A DNA stretch of 64,000 bases from Halanaerobium praevalens DSM 2228 (lineage in GTDB: Bacteria > Bacillota > Halanaerobiia > Halanaerobiales > Halanaerobiaceae): assembly GCF_000165465.1 (NCBI RefSeq), contig NC_017455.1, positions 1,612,001-1,676,000 of the forward strand. The letters run 5' to 3'. Below, piece after piece: positions 54,350 through 63,436 of the stretch. The notes under the pieces were generated by a model. The model saw only the letters and a program-made list of their open reading frames with translations, searched no databases and was not told where the DNA came from. Every line of letters starts with the position of its first letter. The first letter of the stretch is position 1. A program made the position numbers and the translations under genes.

Positions 54350-55798
54350 TTAACTTAAATTCACAAATTCTTGGCAAATTTTTGTTAGAAAAAAAGCGGC
54401 TTGTTTAAGAAAAAATTGATTTAAGGAAGCTGTTGAAATGATAAGCTTATTACTTTTCTGATCAGTCATGAAATGTTTATAATCAGGAACTAAAATGGAA
54501 TTGTCCTTAGCAAACTTTTTGAATTTTTCCTGATTAATTTTAGTCTCTAATTTAATTTGAAAATAAAATGGTAAATTATTGTTTATAAAATCAATTTTTT
54601 TAAACTGGTTTTTAAGTTCACTTTGTAAAATTAAATTTCTATTCTTGAGTCTCTGTTTTAAAAATTTAATTCTCCTATTTAAATAATCATGTTCTAAATA
54701 ATAATCTAATAAATTATTAACTAAATTTTCTCCAGCGGTTAAATTTGTTTTTTTTATTATCTTTGCCAAATTATATTTTTTAAAAATTGAAAATGATTCT
54801 TCTGGCTTAGTCTCTAAATAAAAAATACCCATTTTTAAACCTGGAAAAACTCTATTTGTTAAAGCTTGAATTAAAATAATATTTTTTCTATATTTTGTTT
54901 TTAATATTTTTTTTATCTTCTTATTTTCTTGATACAATTCAAAATATTGCTGAATTACAATTTTAAAATCTAACTTTTGAGCAAGTTTTAATAAATTCTT
55001 TATTTGAACAAAATCCCAATCTAGAACACTTTCTGCCAATGATTCATCACTAATAAATAAATAATCAATAGGATTATTATTTAAAAAATTTATTATTTTT
55101 TTATAGTTAGAAGCAACTAAATTAATATTATCTTTTTTAGTTAAAAATAAATCTCCATTTTTAAAACTGTATCCACAAACTTCTTGATAAAGATCAAAAA
55201 AGAAAGAGTTGTTATTAGCCTGAAGAAATAATAAATTCTTATTGAAGTCAATTAATTTTTTTGCAATATCTTTTTTTTGGTTTTCTGAGCAATAATATAA
55301 TTGATTTGTTTCTATTGAATTATTTTTTTCTTTTAAAAACTGTAAATATTTATTTTTTTGATTAAATTTTTTGTTTTTAAAGATTTCTCCACCATATATT
55401 TTATAATATTTTTCAAAAATTGAATTCCAGCCATATTTAGCTAAAGTTTCAACTCCATTTTCTAGACCTCTGAAATCAAGGTCTTTTTTAGGAGCCAAAA
55501 ATTTTTTAGAACTTAATATTTTCAAACGCTGATCTTCTTTATTATTTGTTAAAGCTGGAGCAGGAGCAATATAACTCCCACTACCTTCTTTTTTATAAAT
55601 TAAATTTTCAGAAGCTAATAGATTATAGGCTTTAACAATAGTTTCATTATTAACTTTAAGGCGAGAAGCAAGTTTTCTAATTGATGGTAATTTAGTATCA
55701 GGTGTATAATTATTTGCCAATATTTCTTCTCTAATTGCTTCATAAATTTGAGTATATAGATTTTTTGTTTTATCTTTTTTTATTTCAATTTCAAACAT
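54350..55798 (-). CDS. MocR-like GntR regulator with degenerate aminotransferase domain
   Basis: 482 residues. A GntR winged helix is at residues 1-75 (NLYTQIYEAIREEIL, LPSIRKLASRLKVNNETIVKAYNLL, YKKEGSGSYIAP). The rest has the length and secondary-structure pattern of the MocR aminotransferase domain, but its PLP site is lost. Where MocR proteins have the Ser-Lys of the Schiff base before APGLRLG, this one has QALTNRVFPGLKMG, so Lys is Asn315. Where the EDDY aspartate should hold the pyridine nitrogen, it has IQQY (283-285). It therefore should not bind PLP as a Schiff base. ATG at 55798 with TGGAGGG. It lies 52 bp after the P-type ATPase gene. Confidence 0.82.
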   Translation of the reverse strand: MFEIEIKKDKTKNLYTQIYEAIREEILANNYTPDTKLPSIRKLASRLKVNNETIVKAYNLLASENLIYKKEGSGSYIAPAPALTNNKEDQRLKILSSKKFLAPKKDLDFRGLENGVETLAKYGWNSIFEKYYKIYGGEIFKNKKFNQKNKYLQFLKEKNNSIETNQLYYCSENQKKDIAKKLIDFNKNLLFLQANNNSFFFDLYQEVCGYSFKNGDLFLTKKDNINLVASNYKKIINFLNNNPIDYLFISDESLAESVLDWDFVQIKNLLKLAQKLDFKIVIQQYFELYQENKKIKKILKTKYRKNIILIQALTNRVFPGLKMGIFYLETKPEESFSIFKKYNLAKIIKKTNLTAGENLVNNLLDYYLEHDYLNRRIKFLKQRLKNRNLILQSELKNQFKKIDFINNNLPFYFQIKLETKINQEKFKKFAKDNSILVPDYKHFMTDQKSNKLIISTASLNQFFLKQAAFFLTKICQEFVNLS

Positions 55799-55850
55799 TT
55801 GCTTCCCTCCACTAAGTTAATTTTAAAAATTAAATTAGAAATTATTAAAC

Positions 55851-58595
55851 TTATGCGGTTTCATTTTTTCTTTTAAAGAACTTAATAACTTCATGGCCTA
55901 ATAGGAAAATAAAACCAGCTATAATGATTCTACCCCAGTCTGCTAAAGTAATACCGGCAAAGCCAAGGAATGAATTAATTGGTGAATAAATAACTATTAG
56001 AACCATCAAAATTGAAATTAATATTGAATAAATCATTTTGCTGTTACTAAAGAAATTTCTATTAAAAATGCTCTTGTATTCATAGCGTCTAGACATAATA
56101 TTAACCCACTGTGAAAAAGCAATTGTTAAAAATGAAATTGTAGTTCCTCTAGCATAAAGCTGAGTACCTGTTGTAACAGCTTCAGATTGAGCATTAATAA
56201 ATAGATAGAAGTTTGTAAAGGCCAGTCCACCCATTAAAAGGGCTAAAAACATAATTTCACTAAAACTGTGCTTATTAACTATATGATCCTCCTGTTTTCG
56301 AGGTGGTGACTTCATTAAATGCTCAGAAGCTGGATCAAAAGTCAGTGCTGTCAGTGGTAAAATTTCAGCTATCAAGTCAATTGATAAAATCTGAATAGCC
56401 AGAATTGGAATTGGAGTTCCAAGTATCGCTGCAGCTAAAAGTCCTAATAATACGATTGTTAATTCTGCCCCATTTGTAGTTAAAGAAGCAATTACAGTTT
56501 TCTTTAAATTATTATAAATATTTCTTCCTTCTTTAATTGCATAAACTAAAGTTGGAAAACTATCATCAAGTAATATTAATTCTGATGCTTCTTTAGAAAC
56601 ATCTGTTCCCATCTGCCCCATAGCTACCCCGATATGAGCACTTTTAAGAGCAGGAGCATCATTAACTCCATCACCTGTTACAGCTACAATTTTTTGCTGC
56701 TCTTTTAAATTCTTAACAATTCTCAATTTATTTTCTGGTGAAACACGTGAGAAAATAAGAGACTTATTTTCTTCCATTGTCTTTCGCAATTCAGATTCAC
56801 TCATTGCTTCTAAATCTTCACTAGTAAAGACAGGTACATCTTGGTCATCAATTGACAGGCTAATTTCTTTTCCAACAGCTTGAGCTGTAATTGCATGATC
56901 ACCAGTCATCATATAAGTATCAATTTGGGCCGCATGTGCTTCCTTAATAGACTCTTTAACTCCTTCTTTTGGAGGGTCAATCATCGCTACCAGACCAAGG
57001 AAAATAACATCTTTTTCTATTTCCTCTAAAACATAATCTGTTTCTTCATCTTCTAATTTACGATAAGCAATTGCTAAAACACGCAAGGCATCTTGAGAAT
57101 ATTTTTCATTTAATTTATTCAGTTTTTCTTTATCTTCTTTAGTGATTTCTACTACTTTACCATTTTTAAGAATATGTTTGGAAATAGAAAGTACACTTCC
57201 TAAGGCACCCTTCATCTTTAAATAATTCCCATCCTCAAATTCTCTGACTGAGCTCATTCTTTTACGGTCAGAATCAAAACCAAATTCATGCAATTCTGGG
57301 TTTTCCTCATCTTCTTTAGGCGAGCGAGTCCCCAGTTTTGTAGAAAGAGTAATTAAGGCTGCTTCAGTCGGATCTCCAATTGCATACCAGCCTGAATGAT
57401 CTGCATCTGGTTCATGAATCTCTGCATTTGAAGCCATAGTAGCTGCATCAAATATAATTTCCATTTCTGCAATCTCTGCTTCAGATAAAGGATCTCCATC
57501 TTCACCTAAAAGTTCACCATCAGGTTCATAACCAAGACCAGTAACCTGATATTCCTTGCCATCAAAATATACTTTTTTAACTGTCATTTCATTTTTAGTC
57601 AAAGTTCCAGTTTTATCTGTGCAAATAACATTTGTTGAACCTAAAGTTTCTGCAGAAGATAATTTTTTAACAACTGCATTTTTACCAGCCAGGCGATCAA
57701 CTCCCTGTGAAAGTGCAACTGTAACCTGCATCGGTAAAGCCTGAGGTACAACTGCTACTGCTATCCCCAGCGCATAAATTAAAGCAAAATCAAGTCCATA
57801 TCCCTGATAGATGCTGATTCCAAATAAAGCCAGAGCAATAACTACTGCAAAAACAGCAATTTTATTGGCAACAGACTGCAACTCAGACTGCAGTGGGGAT
57901 TTAGATTTATCTTCTGCTTGAGTCATAGAAGCAATTTTACCCATTTCTGTATCCATTCCTGTTCTAGCAACAACACCTTTGGCCGAACCTGAAGCTACAG
58001 TCGTTCCTAAATAAGCCATATTATCTCTGTCTGCTAAAGGTCTTTCCTCTGCTAGCTGATTTGACTCCTTTTCTTGGGGCATTGATTCACCTGTTAGAGA
58101 AACATCATTTGTCCTTAAATTAAATGATTCTATAATTCTCAAATCAGCTGGGATTTTATCTCCTTCTTCAAGACTTACAATATCTCCTACAACTAATTCT
58201 TGCTGTGCAATTTCTCCAATCTGATCATCTCTAATTACTTTAGAAGGAGAGTTAACTAATTTATTTAAAGAATCCATAATTTTTTCTGCTTTATATTCCT
58301 GTCTAAAACCAATTACAGAATTAAGCACTGCAATAATCATCATTATTGTTCCATCACGATAACTACCAATTATAAAGGACATTAGAGCAGCTATTAAAAG
58401 TAAAATCACCAACACATCTTTAAACTGAAGCAGAAAAATTTTAACTAAAGATTTTTGAGCTTTAGCTTGAAGCTTGTTTTCTCCATTCTTTTCAAGCCTC
58501 TTTTTTGCTTCAGTAGCAGTTAATCCCTTGCTAGATGTACCTAAAGCTTCTAAAACATCTTTTGCTTTTTGTCTATAAAACTCTTTCGCTGCCAT
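55851..58595 (-). CDS. P-type cation ATPase, P2 type, with atypical ion-site residues
   Basis: 914 residues, ten transmembrane helices, P2 (SERCA/PMR1-like) organisation. Actuator motif SLTGES, phosphorylation site ICTDKTGTLT (Asp327), TGDHAITA and VTGDGVNDAPAL in the P domain. Helix 4 reads AVVPQALPMQV, where Ca2+ pumps have PEGLP, so the ion-binding Glu is Gln285. Helix 6 reads SIDLIAEILPLTAL, with Asp and Glu at the positions of Asn and Asp in SERCA (NLVTDGLPATAL). The exported ion is therefore uncertain: Ca2+, Na+ or another. ATG at 58595 with AAGGGGTG. First gene of a likely ATPase-regulator-baeRF unit. Confidence 0.9.
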   Translation of the reverse strand: MAAKEFYRQKAKDVLEALGTSSKGLTATEAKKRLEKNGENKLQAKAQKSLVKIFLLQFKDVLVILLLIAALMSFIIGSYRDGTIMMIIAVLNSVIGFRQEYKAEKIMDSLNKLVNSPSKVIRDDQIGEIAQQELVVGDIVSLEEGDKIPADLRIIESFNLRTNDVSLTGESMPQEKESNQLAEERPLADRDNMAYLGTTVASGSAKGVVARTGMDTEMGKIASMTQAEDKSKSPLQSELQSVANKIAVFAVVIALALFGISIYQGYGLDFALIYALGIAVAVVPQALPMQVTVALSQGVDRLAGKNAVVKKLSSAETLGSTNVICTDKTGTLTKNEMTVKKVYFDGKEYQVTGLGYEPDGELLGEDGDPLSEAEIAEMEIIFDAATMASNAEIHEPDADHSGWYAIGDPTEAALITLSTKLGTRSPKEDEENPELHEFGFDSDRKRMSSVREFEDGNYLKMKGALGSVLSISKHILKNGKVVEITKEDKEKLNKLNEKYSQDALRVLAIAYRKLEDEETDYVLEEIEKDVIFLGLVAMIDPPKEGVKESIKEAHAAQIDTYMMTGDHAITAQAVGKEISLSIDDQDVPVFTSEDLEAMSESELRKTMEENKSLIFSRVSPENKLRIVKNLKEQQKIVAVTGDGVNDAPALKSAHIGVAMGQMGTDVSKEASELILLDDSFPTLVYAIKEGRNIYNNLKKTVIASLTTNGAELTIVLLGLLAAAILGTPIPILAIQILSIDLIAEILPLTALTFDPASEHLMKSPPRKQEDHIVNKHSFSEIMFLALLMGGLAFTNFYLFINAQSEAVTTGTQLYARGTTISFLTIAFSQWVNIMSRRYEYKSIFNRNFFSNSKMIYSILISILMVLIVIYSPINSFLGFAGITLADWGRIIIAGFIFLLGHEVIKFFKRKNETA

Positions 58596-58660
58596 TTAAT
58601 CACCCCTTATATATTTGATTAAATCTAATTATTTTCTTTAAAAATCAAGCTTTAAACAGC

Positions 58661-59182
58661 TTATTCAGCTAAAGCAGAAACTAATTCTCTACAATAAGCT
58701 GGAATATCTTTCACAACTCTTCCCCAAACAAGATTATTATCTCTAAAGGCAGCTTCATCTACCCAGCTTCCACCTGCATTAATAATATCATCTTTAATTC
58801 CTTCAGAACCAGTTGCTGGGCCACTTACAATTCCAGCAGAAATACCAACTAAACCCGCATGACAGATTAAACCAATTATTTTTCCTGCTTCATAATTTTT
58901 ACGAACCAATTCAACAATATCTTCATCTCTTCTTATCTTATCAGGAGTCCAACCACCTGGAACCAAAACTCCATCATATTCTTCTTCTAAAACCTCTGTT
59001 GCTGTAAAATCAGCTTTTTTAGTCAAACAACCGTGTTTACTGCTGTATTCTTTATTTTTTTCCATACCAACCACATCAATTTCAGCACCTTCTTCTTTCA
59101 TTCTCATATATACAACCCAGAACTCTAAATCTTCATATCCAGGACCAATTAACATTGCAATTTTTTTACCTTTTAATTTCAT
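58661..59182 (-). CDS. DJ-1/PfpI family protein
   Basis: 173 residues, single DJ-1 domain. The conserved Glu is in GPGYEDLEFWVVYMRM and the nucleophile Cys in GLICHAGLVGIS, followed directly by the family His. DGVLVPGGWTPDKIRRD is another family motif. Members include chaperones, proposed deglycases and glyoxalase III-type enzymes that act on methylglyoxal; sequence does not decide which. ATG at 59182 after GAGAGGTG. It lies 65 bp upstream of the ATPase gene, same strand. Confidence 0.9.
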   Translation of the reverse strand: MKLKGKKIAMLIGPGYEDLEFWVVYMRMKEEGAEIDVVGMEKNKEYSSKHGCLTKKADFTATEVLEEEYDGVLVPGGWTPDKIRRDEDIVELVRKNYEAGKIIGLICHAGLVGISAGIVSGPATGSEGIKDDIINAGGSWVDEAAFRDNNLVWGRVVKDIPAYCRELVSALAE

Positions 59183-59263
59183 TATTAATTCACCTCTCTA
59201 GATTATTTTAGTCTCTATTTATAATGATAACATTTTTAAAATAAATTTAAAGTTAAGACTTTA

Positions 59264-60646
59264 CTAATTTATTTTAAAATTCTCAACCTGAAAATATTTT
59301 TCTTTTTGTTTTTTATGTCCTGTTTCTTTAGCTAGGCGATAAATTTTGTGATTTAAAAACTTTTTATCTTCTTGTTCAAGTACATTTTTATCAAACCCAC
59401 CTAAAATATAATGACTAAATTTCCAAACTTGTTCTTTAACATCTTGAGGACTACCTTCTGCTATAATAACTAAAGCATCAATTATAGAACCAGCAACAGA
59501 AACATCTTGTTTTCCATAATGACTTAACTGATAAAATGTTTTATATAGAAGATCCCAAAAAGAAATATCTTCTAAAATAAAACAAAGCTCATCTTTATCA
59601 TTATAATAATAAGTATTTTCTAAATTTGCTACTGCAATTCTAGATAAAACCCAACCTAGTTGATTAATACAAAATATTGCTGTATTAGGATCATTAATCC
59701 CTGGAGAAATTGCTCTTAAGGCAACTTCAGTTAATTTTAATAAGCCAAACTCTATATCATCATTTTTGCTTCTCTCATTACTGATTACTAAATGATCACG
59801 AATATTATTTTTGATTTCTACTAATTTTTCATCCTTAAATTTGTCCATTTGTTCATCTAGCTGCCAGAATTTGAAAACAACTGTATTTTCAGTTATATAA
59901 TCACCTATCATTTTTTCAGCTCTTATAATTATGTCATATTGGTCTGCTAACTGGGTTAATTTTAAATCGTAAATAATCTGAATATAACCACTTTTTTTGG
60001 GATGTAATTCATAAAAATCTCGGTCTAGGCTTGCTTTCAAATCATCTGGAGGCTGATTACGAATTTGATCATTGCTATTATTTCTTTTTTCAAGTTTATC
60101 TACTATTTCAATTACATCTTCTTTCAGACTCTCAACTAAGAGGTTTACTTGTACAGAATTAGCTGCATGATGAATAAAATAAACAAAATAACCAAGACAT
60201 ACAATTGCTATAATTACTCCGATCATGGCAGAAAAAATAGTTGATTCACCTGATTTCAAAAGTCTATCATCAATAAATAATAAAGTTAAAATAGAATAAA
60301 TAAAACCAGCAATAAAAATACCTAAAACTTTTAAAGTTACTTTGTTTTTAAGAAAGTCCTGCATTGTCCTCGGAGAAAATTGAGAAGAATACATTGTCAA
60401 AACAACCATAATAGTTGAAAAAGATACTGTAATCATTGCAAATAAAGAACCTGCTATAGTTGATAAAATCGTCTTTGAAAGATCATAGGAAGTAAAGAAA
60501 AATGATGGTAGTACATTAATTAATAAACTACTATACTGGTACTCAAGATAAATAACTAAAATTGAGACTAGAGTAGCAATTAAGGCATAAAGTGAGGGAA
60601 TAAAATATATTTTATTTTCTATATTATGTAAAAATTTTAATTTCAA
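59264..60646 (-). CDS. DUF2254 family membrane protein
   Basis: 460 residues. Four transmembrane segments in the first 165 residues (about 17-38, 58-84, 105-125, 138-160), then a soluble C-terminal domain of about 290 residues. Family traits: AGSLFAMITVSFSTIMVVLTMYSSQFSPRTMQDFL and GLLKLTEVALRAISPGINDPNTA (both taken in part). Function unknown; the fold of the membrane part recalls small channel-like proteins, which is only an impression. TTG start at 60646, 4 nt after AGGAGTGA. Divergent from the aldo/keto reductase gene. Confidence 0.82.
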   Translation of the reverse strand: MKLKFLHNIENKIYFIPSLYALIATLVSILVIYLEYQYSSLLINVLPSFFFTSYDLSKTILSTIAGSLFAMITVSFSTIMVVLTMYSSQFSPRTMQDFLKNKVTLKVLGIFIAGFIYSILTLLFIDDRLLKSGESTIFSAMIGVIIAIVCLGYFVYFIHHAANSVQVNLLVESLKEDVIEIVDKLEKRNNSNDQIRNQPPDDLKASLDRDFYELHPKKSGYIQIIYDLKLTQLADQYDIIIRAEKMIGDYITENTVVFKFWQLDEQMDKFKDEKLVEIKNNIRDHLVISNERSKNDDIEFGLLKLTEVALRAISPGINDPNTAIFCINQLGWVLSRIAVANLENTYYYNDKDELCFILEDISFWDLLYKTFYQLSHYGKQDVSVAGSIIDALVIIAEGSPQDVKEQVWKFSHYILGGFDKNVLEQEDKKFLNHKIYRLAKETGHKKQKEKYFQVENFKIN

Positions 60647-60745
60647 ATTGTCACTCCTCTAACTAAAATTATCTGAAAAATTTAATTATTCATTATTAAT
60701 TAATTTCAAGATAATTAATTAATCTCCTTTATTTCTTAATTAAAG

Positions 60746-60774
60746 TTGATAATAATTACTAATTTATTTATAAT
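60746..60774 (+). promoter_or_regulatory. Sigma-A promoter of the aldo/keto reductase gene
   Basis: TTGATA (60746-60751), 17-bp spacer, TATAAT (60769-60774), 33 bp before the ATG. Confidence 0.78.
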
Positions 60775-60807
60775 AAAATTAGATAAAAATTAAAGGAGGC
60801 CAATAAA

Positions 60808-61626
60808 ATGCAATATGTTAAATTAAATTCAGGTGATCAGATGCCAATTGTTGGTTTAGGAACCTGGAAGCTTAAAGGAGAAGAATGTGTTAATTCTGTC
60901 CAAACAGCAATCAATATTGGTTATAATCATCTTGATACAGCTGATCTTTATGATAATCATCAGGCTGTTGGTAAGGGTATTAAAGCCAGCAAAGCACAGC
61001 GAAAGCAATTATTTATAACATCCAAAATAAAACCTGAAAATTTAAATTATCAAACTATCATAGAAGATACCAAAAGATTTTTAAATGAATTAAATATTGA
61101 ATATCTGGACCTTATTTTAATTCACTGGCCAAATAAAGAAATTCCTTTAAAAACTAGTCTTAAAGCTTTAAAAGAATTACAAACAGAAGGATTAGTTAAA
61201 AATATTGGAGTTAGTAATTTTACTATAAACCATCTTAAAGATGCCCTGGAACTTTATCCTGATTTAATAGCTGTTAATCAAGTAGAATTTCATCCTACGT
61301 TTTATCAAAAAGATCTATTAGAATTTTGTCGAAAAAATGGAATTATTTTAACTGCTTATAGTCCTCTAGCTAGAGGTGAAATCTTTGAAAATGAAATTTT
61401 GCAAAATCTTGCAGATAAATACAATAAGTCGGCTGCTCAACTTGCTCTCAAATGGTTAATTGATAAAAATATTGTTGCAATCCCCAAAGCAAGTTCTAAA
61501 GCACATTTAAAAGCTAATTTAAATCTTTTTGACTGGGAATTACCAGCTGAAGCCCGAGAAAAAATTGATAAATTAAATCAGAATAATCGCTTAATAGAAC
61601 CTAGTTTTGCAGAATTTGATTATTAA
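60808..61626 (+). CDS. Aldo/keto reductase
   Basis: NAD(P)H-dependent carbonyl reductase, 272 residues. The catalytic tetrad is visible: Asp and Tyr in NHLDTADLYDNHQAVG, Lys in LFITSKIKPENL, His in LDLILIHWPNKE. The cofactor-binding part has VKNIGVSNFTINHLKDAL, VNQVEFHPTFYQ and IPKASSKAHLKANLNLF. The sequence fits the AKR group with 2,5-diketogluconate and methylglyoxal reductases, but the substrate cannot be fixed. ATG at 60808 after AAGGAGG. Monocistronic, with its own promoter and terminator. Confidence 0.93.
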   Translation: MQYVKLNSGDQMPIVGLGTWKLKGEECVNSVQTAINIGYNHLDTADLYDNHQAVGKGIKASKAQRKQLFITSKIKPENLNYQTIIEDTKRFLNELNIEYLDLILIHWPNKEIPLKTSLKALKELQTEGLVKNIGVSNFTINHLKDALELYPDLIAVNQVEFHPTFYQKDLLEFCRKNGIILTAYSPLARGEIFENEILQNLADKYNKSAAQLALKWLIDKNIVAIPKASSKAHLKANLNLFDWELPAEAREKIDKLNQNNRLIEPSFAEFDY

Positions 61627-61632
61627 ATAAAA

Positions 61633-61670
61633 AAACGGGCTAAATACTTTTACAGAAATTTAGCCCGTTT
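61633..61670. terminator. Bidirectional terminator between AKR and CbiX genes
   Basis: Perfect 13-bp arms AAACGGGCTAAAT (61633-61645) and complement (61658-61670), with A and T runs on the outer sides, between convergent stops. Confidence 0.9.
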
Positions 61671-61673
61671 AAT

Positions 61674-62087
61674 TTATGAGATTATATTTTGAAAGATATA
61701 ATCTGTAAAATTATTATTTGCAGCTGGATGTTTTAAAATTTTATAATCAAGCTGCTGATAATTTTCCTCTAATTTTTTCATTCTACTTGGTATATCTTCT
61801 AAAACATGATAGCCTGCAAAAATAAAAAGTGGTAAAATCTCAAGCTTTTCATAACCTTTTTTTATTAATGCTTCAATAACTGACTCCAATTGTGGTTCAG
61901 CAAATTCTAAATGAGCTCCTTCTATTTTAGTATAAAACTCATTCAATTTGAAAGATCCCGATTCTAATTTTTCTTTATGTTTAGTATTTAGTTTATTTAA
62001 ATCATTAATAAAAGTTTTAAATTCCTCATTACTTGGTTTTCTTTTACTTCCATGACTAACTACAACTAAAACTTTTTTATTTTTCAT
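61674..62087 (-). CDS. CbiX/SirB family sirohydrochlorin chelatase
   Basis: Small single-domain chelatase of 137 residues. VLVVVSHGSKRKPSNEEF holds the first metal-binding His, and LPLFIFAGYHVLEDIPSRM the second, the CbiX/SirB pattern. It would insert cobalt or iron into sirohydrochlorin, for cobalamin or siroheme. Its ATG shares one base with the hemL stop (TAATG), so the two are coupled, consistent with a tetrapyrrole operon continuing outside the window. Confidence 0.87.
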   Translation of the reverse strand: MKNKKVLVVVSHGSKRKPSNEEFKTFINDLNKLNTKHKEKLESGSFKLNEFYTKIEGAHLEFAEPQLESVIEALIKKGYEKLEILPLFIFAGYHVLEDIPSRMKKLEENYQQLDYKILKHPAANNNFTDYIFQNIIS

Positions 62088-63385
62088 TATAATTCAGCCT
62101 TCAACTTATTTAGAGCCTTATAATTAGCAGTAATAGTTTTATCTAGATCTGAATCAGTTAAAGCAAGTGAAATGAAATTTGCCTCAAACTGAGATGGAGG
62201 CAAATAAATGCCCTGATTAATCATTTCTTTAAAGTAAGCTGCAAAAAGATCTAAATCACATTCTTTAACATCCTGATAATTTTGAACTTCTTTATCAGTA
62301 AAAAACAAGGTAAACATTGAACCAACTCGATTAAAGTAAGCTGGAAAATTAAGTTCTTCAATATTTTTTTTAATTCCTGCTTCTAATTTTTGTCCTTTCT
62401 TTTCTAATTCAAGATAAACATCTTCTTTTTTTAAGGCTTTTAAAGTAGTTAAACCAGCCTGCATAGCCATTGGATTACCAGAAAGAGTACCTGCTTGATA
62501 AACAGGACCTAAGGGTGCTACATAATCCATAATTTCTTTTTTACCTGCATATGCACCAACTGGCATTCCACCACCAATTATTTTACCAAAAGTACTTAAA
62601 TCAGGCTCAATAGCATAAAGTTCTTGAGCACCACCCCGGGACAAGCGGAATCCAGTCATTACTTCATCAAAAATTAAAAGACTGCCATTTTTATAAGTTA
62701 TTTCCCGTAGAAATTCTAAATAACCTCTTTGAGGAGCAATCACTCCCATATTACCAGTAACAGGCTCTAAAATAATTCCTGCAATTTCACTGCCATATTT
62801 ATTGAATATTTCTGCTACAGCCTTTTGATCATTATAAGGTGCCACAATAGTTTCACGTGCAGTATTTTCTGTAACACCAGGACTTCCTTTAATACCTAAA
62901 GTTGCAAGCCCAGAGCCAGCATCTACTAAAAGACTATCTCCATGTCCATGATAGCAACCTTCTAACTTAACAATTTTATCACGACCAGTATAACCTCGGG
63001 CCAGCCTAATTGCACTCATTGTAGCTTCAGTCCCCGAATTAACCATCCTAACTTTATCAACTGCAGGATAAAATTCTGTTATTAATTCTGCTATTTCTGT
63101 TTCTACCTCTGTTGGAGCTCCGAAACTTGTTCCTAATTGCAGCTGTTTTTCTAATTCTTCAATCACCTGAGGTGGATTATAGCCTAAGATCATTGGTCCC
63201 CAAGAATTAACATATTCTAGATATTGATTACCATCAATATCATAAAGATAAGCTCCTTCTCCTTTTTCAATAAAAATTGGATCCATCTCTACTGCCGAAA
63301 AAGCTCGGGCAGGACTATTTACTCCACCTGGAATAAATTTATTAGCTTTTTTAAATGCTGTAGTTGATTTTTTTCGCTTACTCAT
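62087..63385 (-). CDS. hemL: Glutamate-1-semialdehyde 2,1-aminomutase
   Basis: Makes 5-aminolevulinate in the C5 pathway. 432 residues, class III aminotransferase fold. [16 protein letters not shown] at the N-terminus, [49 protein letters not shown], and the PLP-lysine motif [16 protein letters not shown] are all standard. ATG at 63385 with AAGGAGGG. It precedes the CbiX gene, together indicating tetrapyrrole synthesis. Confidence 0.96.
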   Translation of the reverse strand: MSKRKKSTTAFKKANKFIPGGVNSPARAFSAVEMDPIFIEKGEGAYLYDIDGNQYLEYVNSWGPMILGYNPPQVIEELEKQLQLGTSFGAPTEVETEIAELITEFYPAVDKVRMVNSGTEATMSAIRLARGYTGRDKIVKLEGCYHGHGDSLLVDAGSGLATLGIKGSPGVTENTARETIVAPYNDQKAVAEIFNKYGSEIAGIILEPVTGNMGVIAPQRGYLEFLREITYKNGSLLIFDEVMTGFRLSRGGAQELYAIEPDLSTFGKIIGGGMPVGAYAGKKEIMDYVAPLGPVYQAGTLSGNPMAMQAGLTTLKALKKEDVYLELEKKGQKLEAGIKKNIEELNFPAYFNRVGSMFTLFFTDKEVQNYQDVKECDLDLFAAYFKEMINQGIYLPPSQFEANFISLALTDSDLDKTITANYKALNKLKAEL

Positions 63386-63436
63386 AATTGACCCTCCTTG
63401 ATTACTAAATTTAAACTACCAATCAAATCTTTAATC

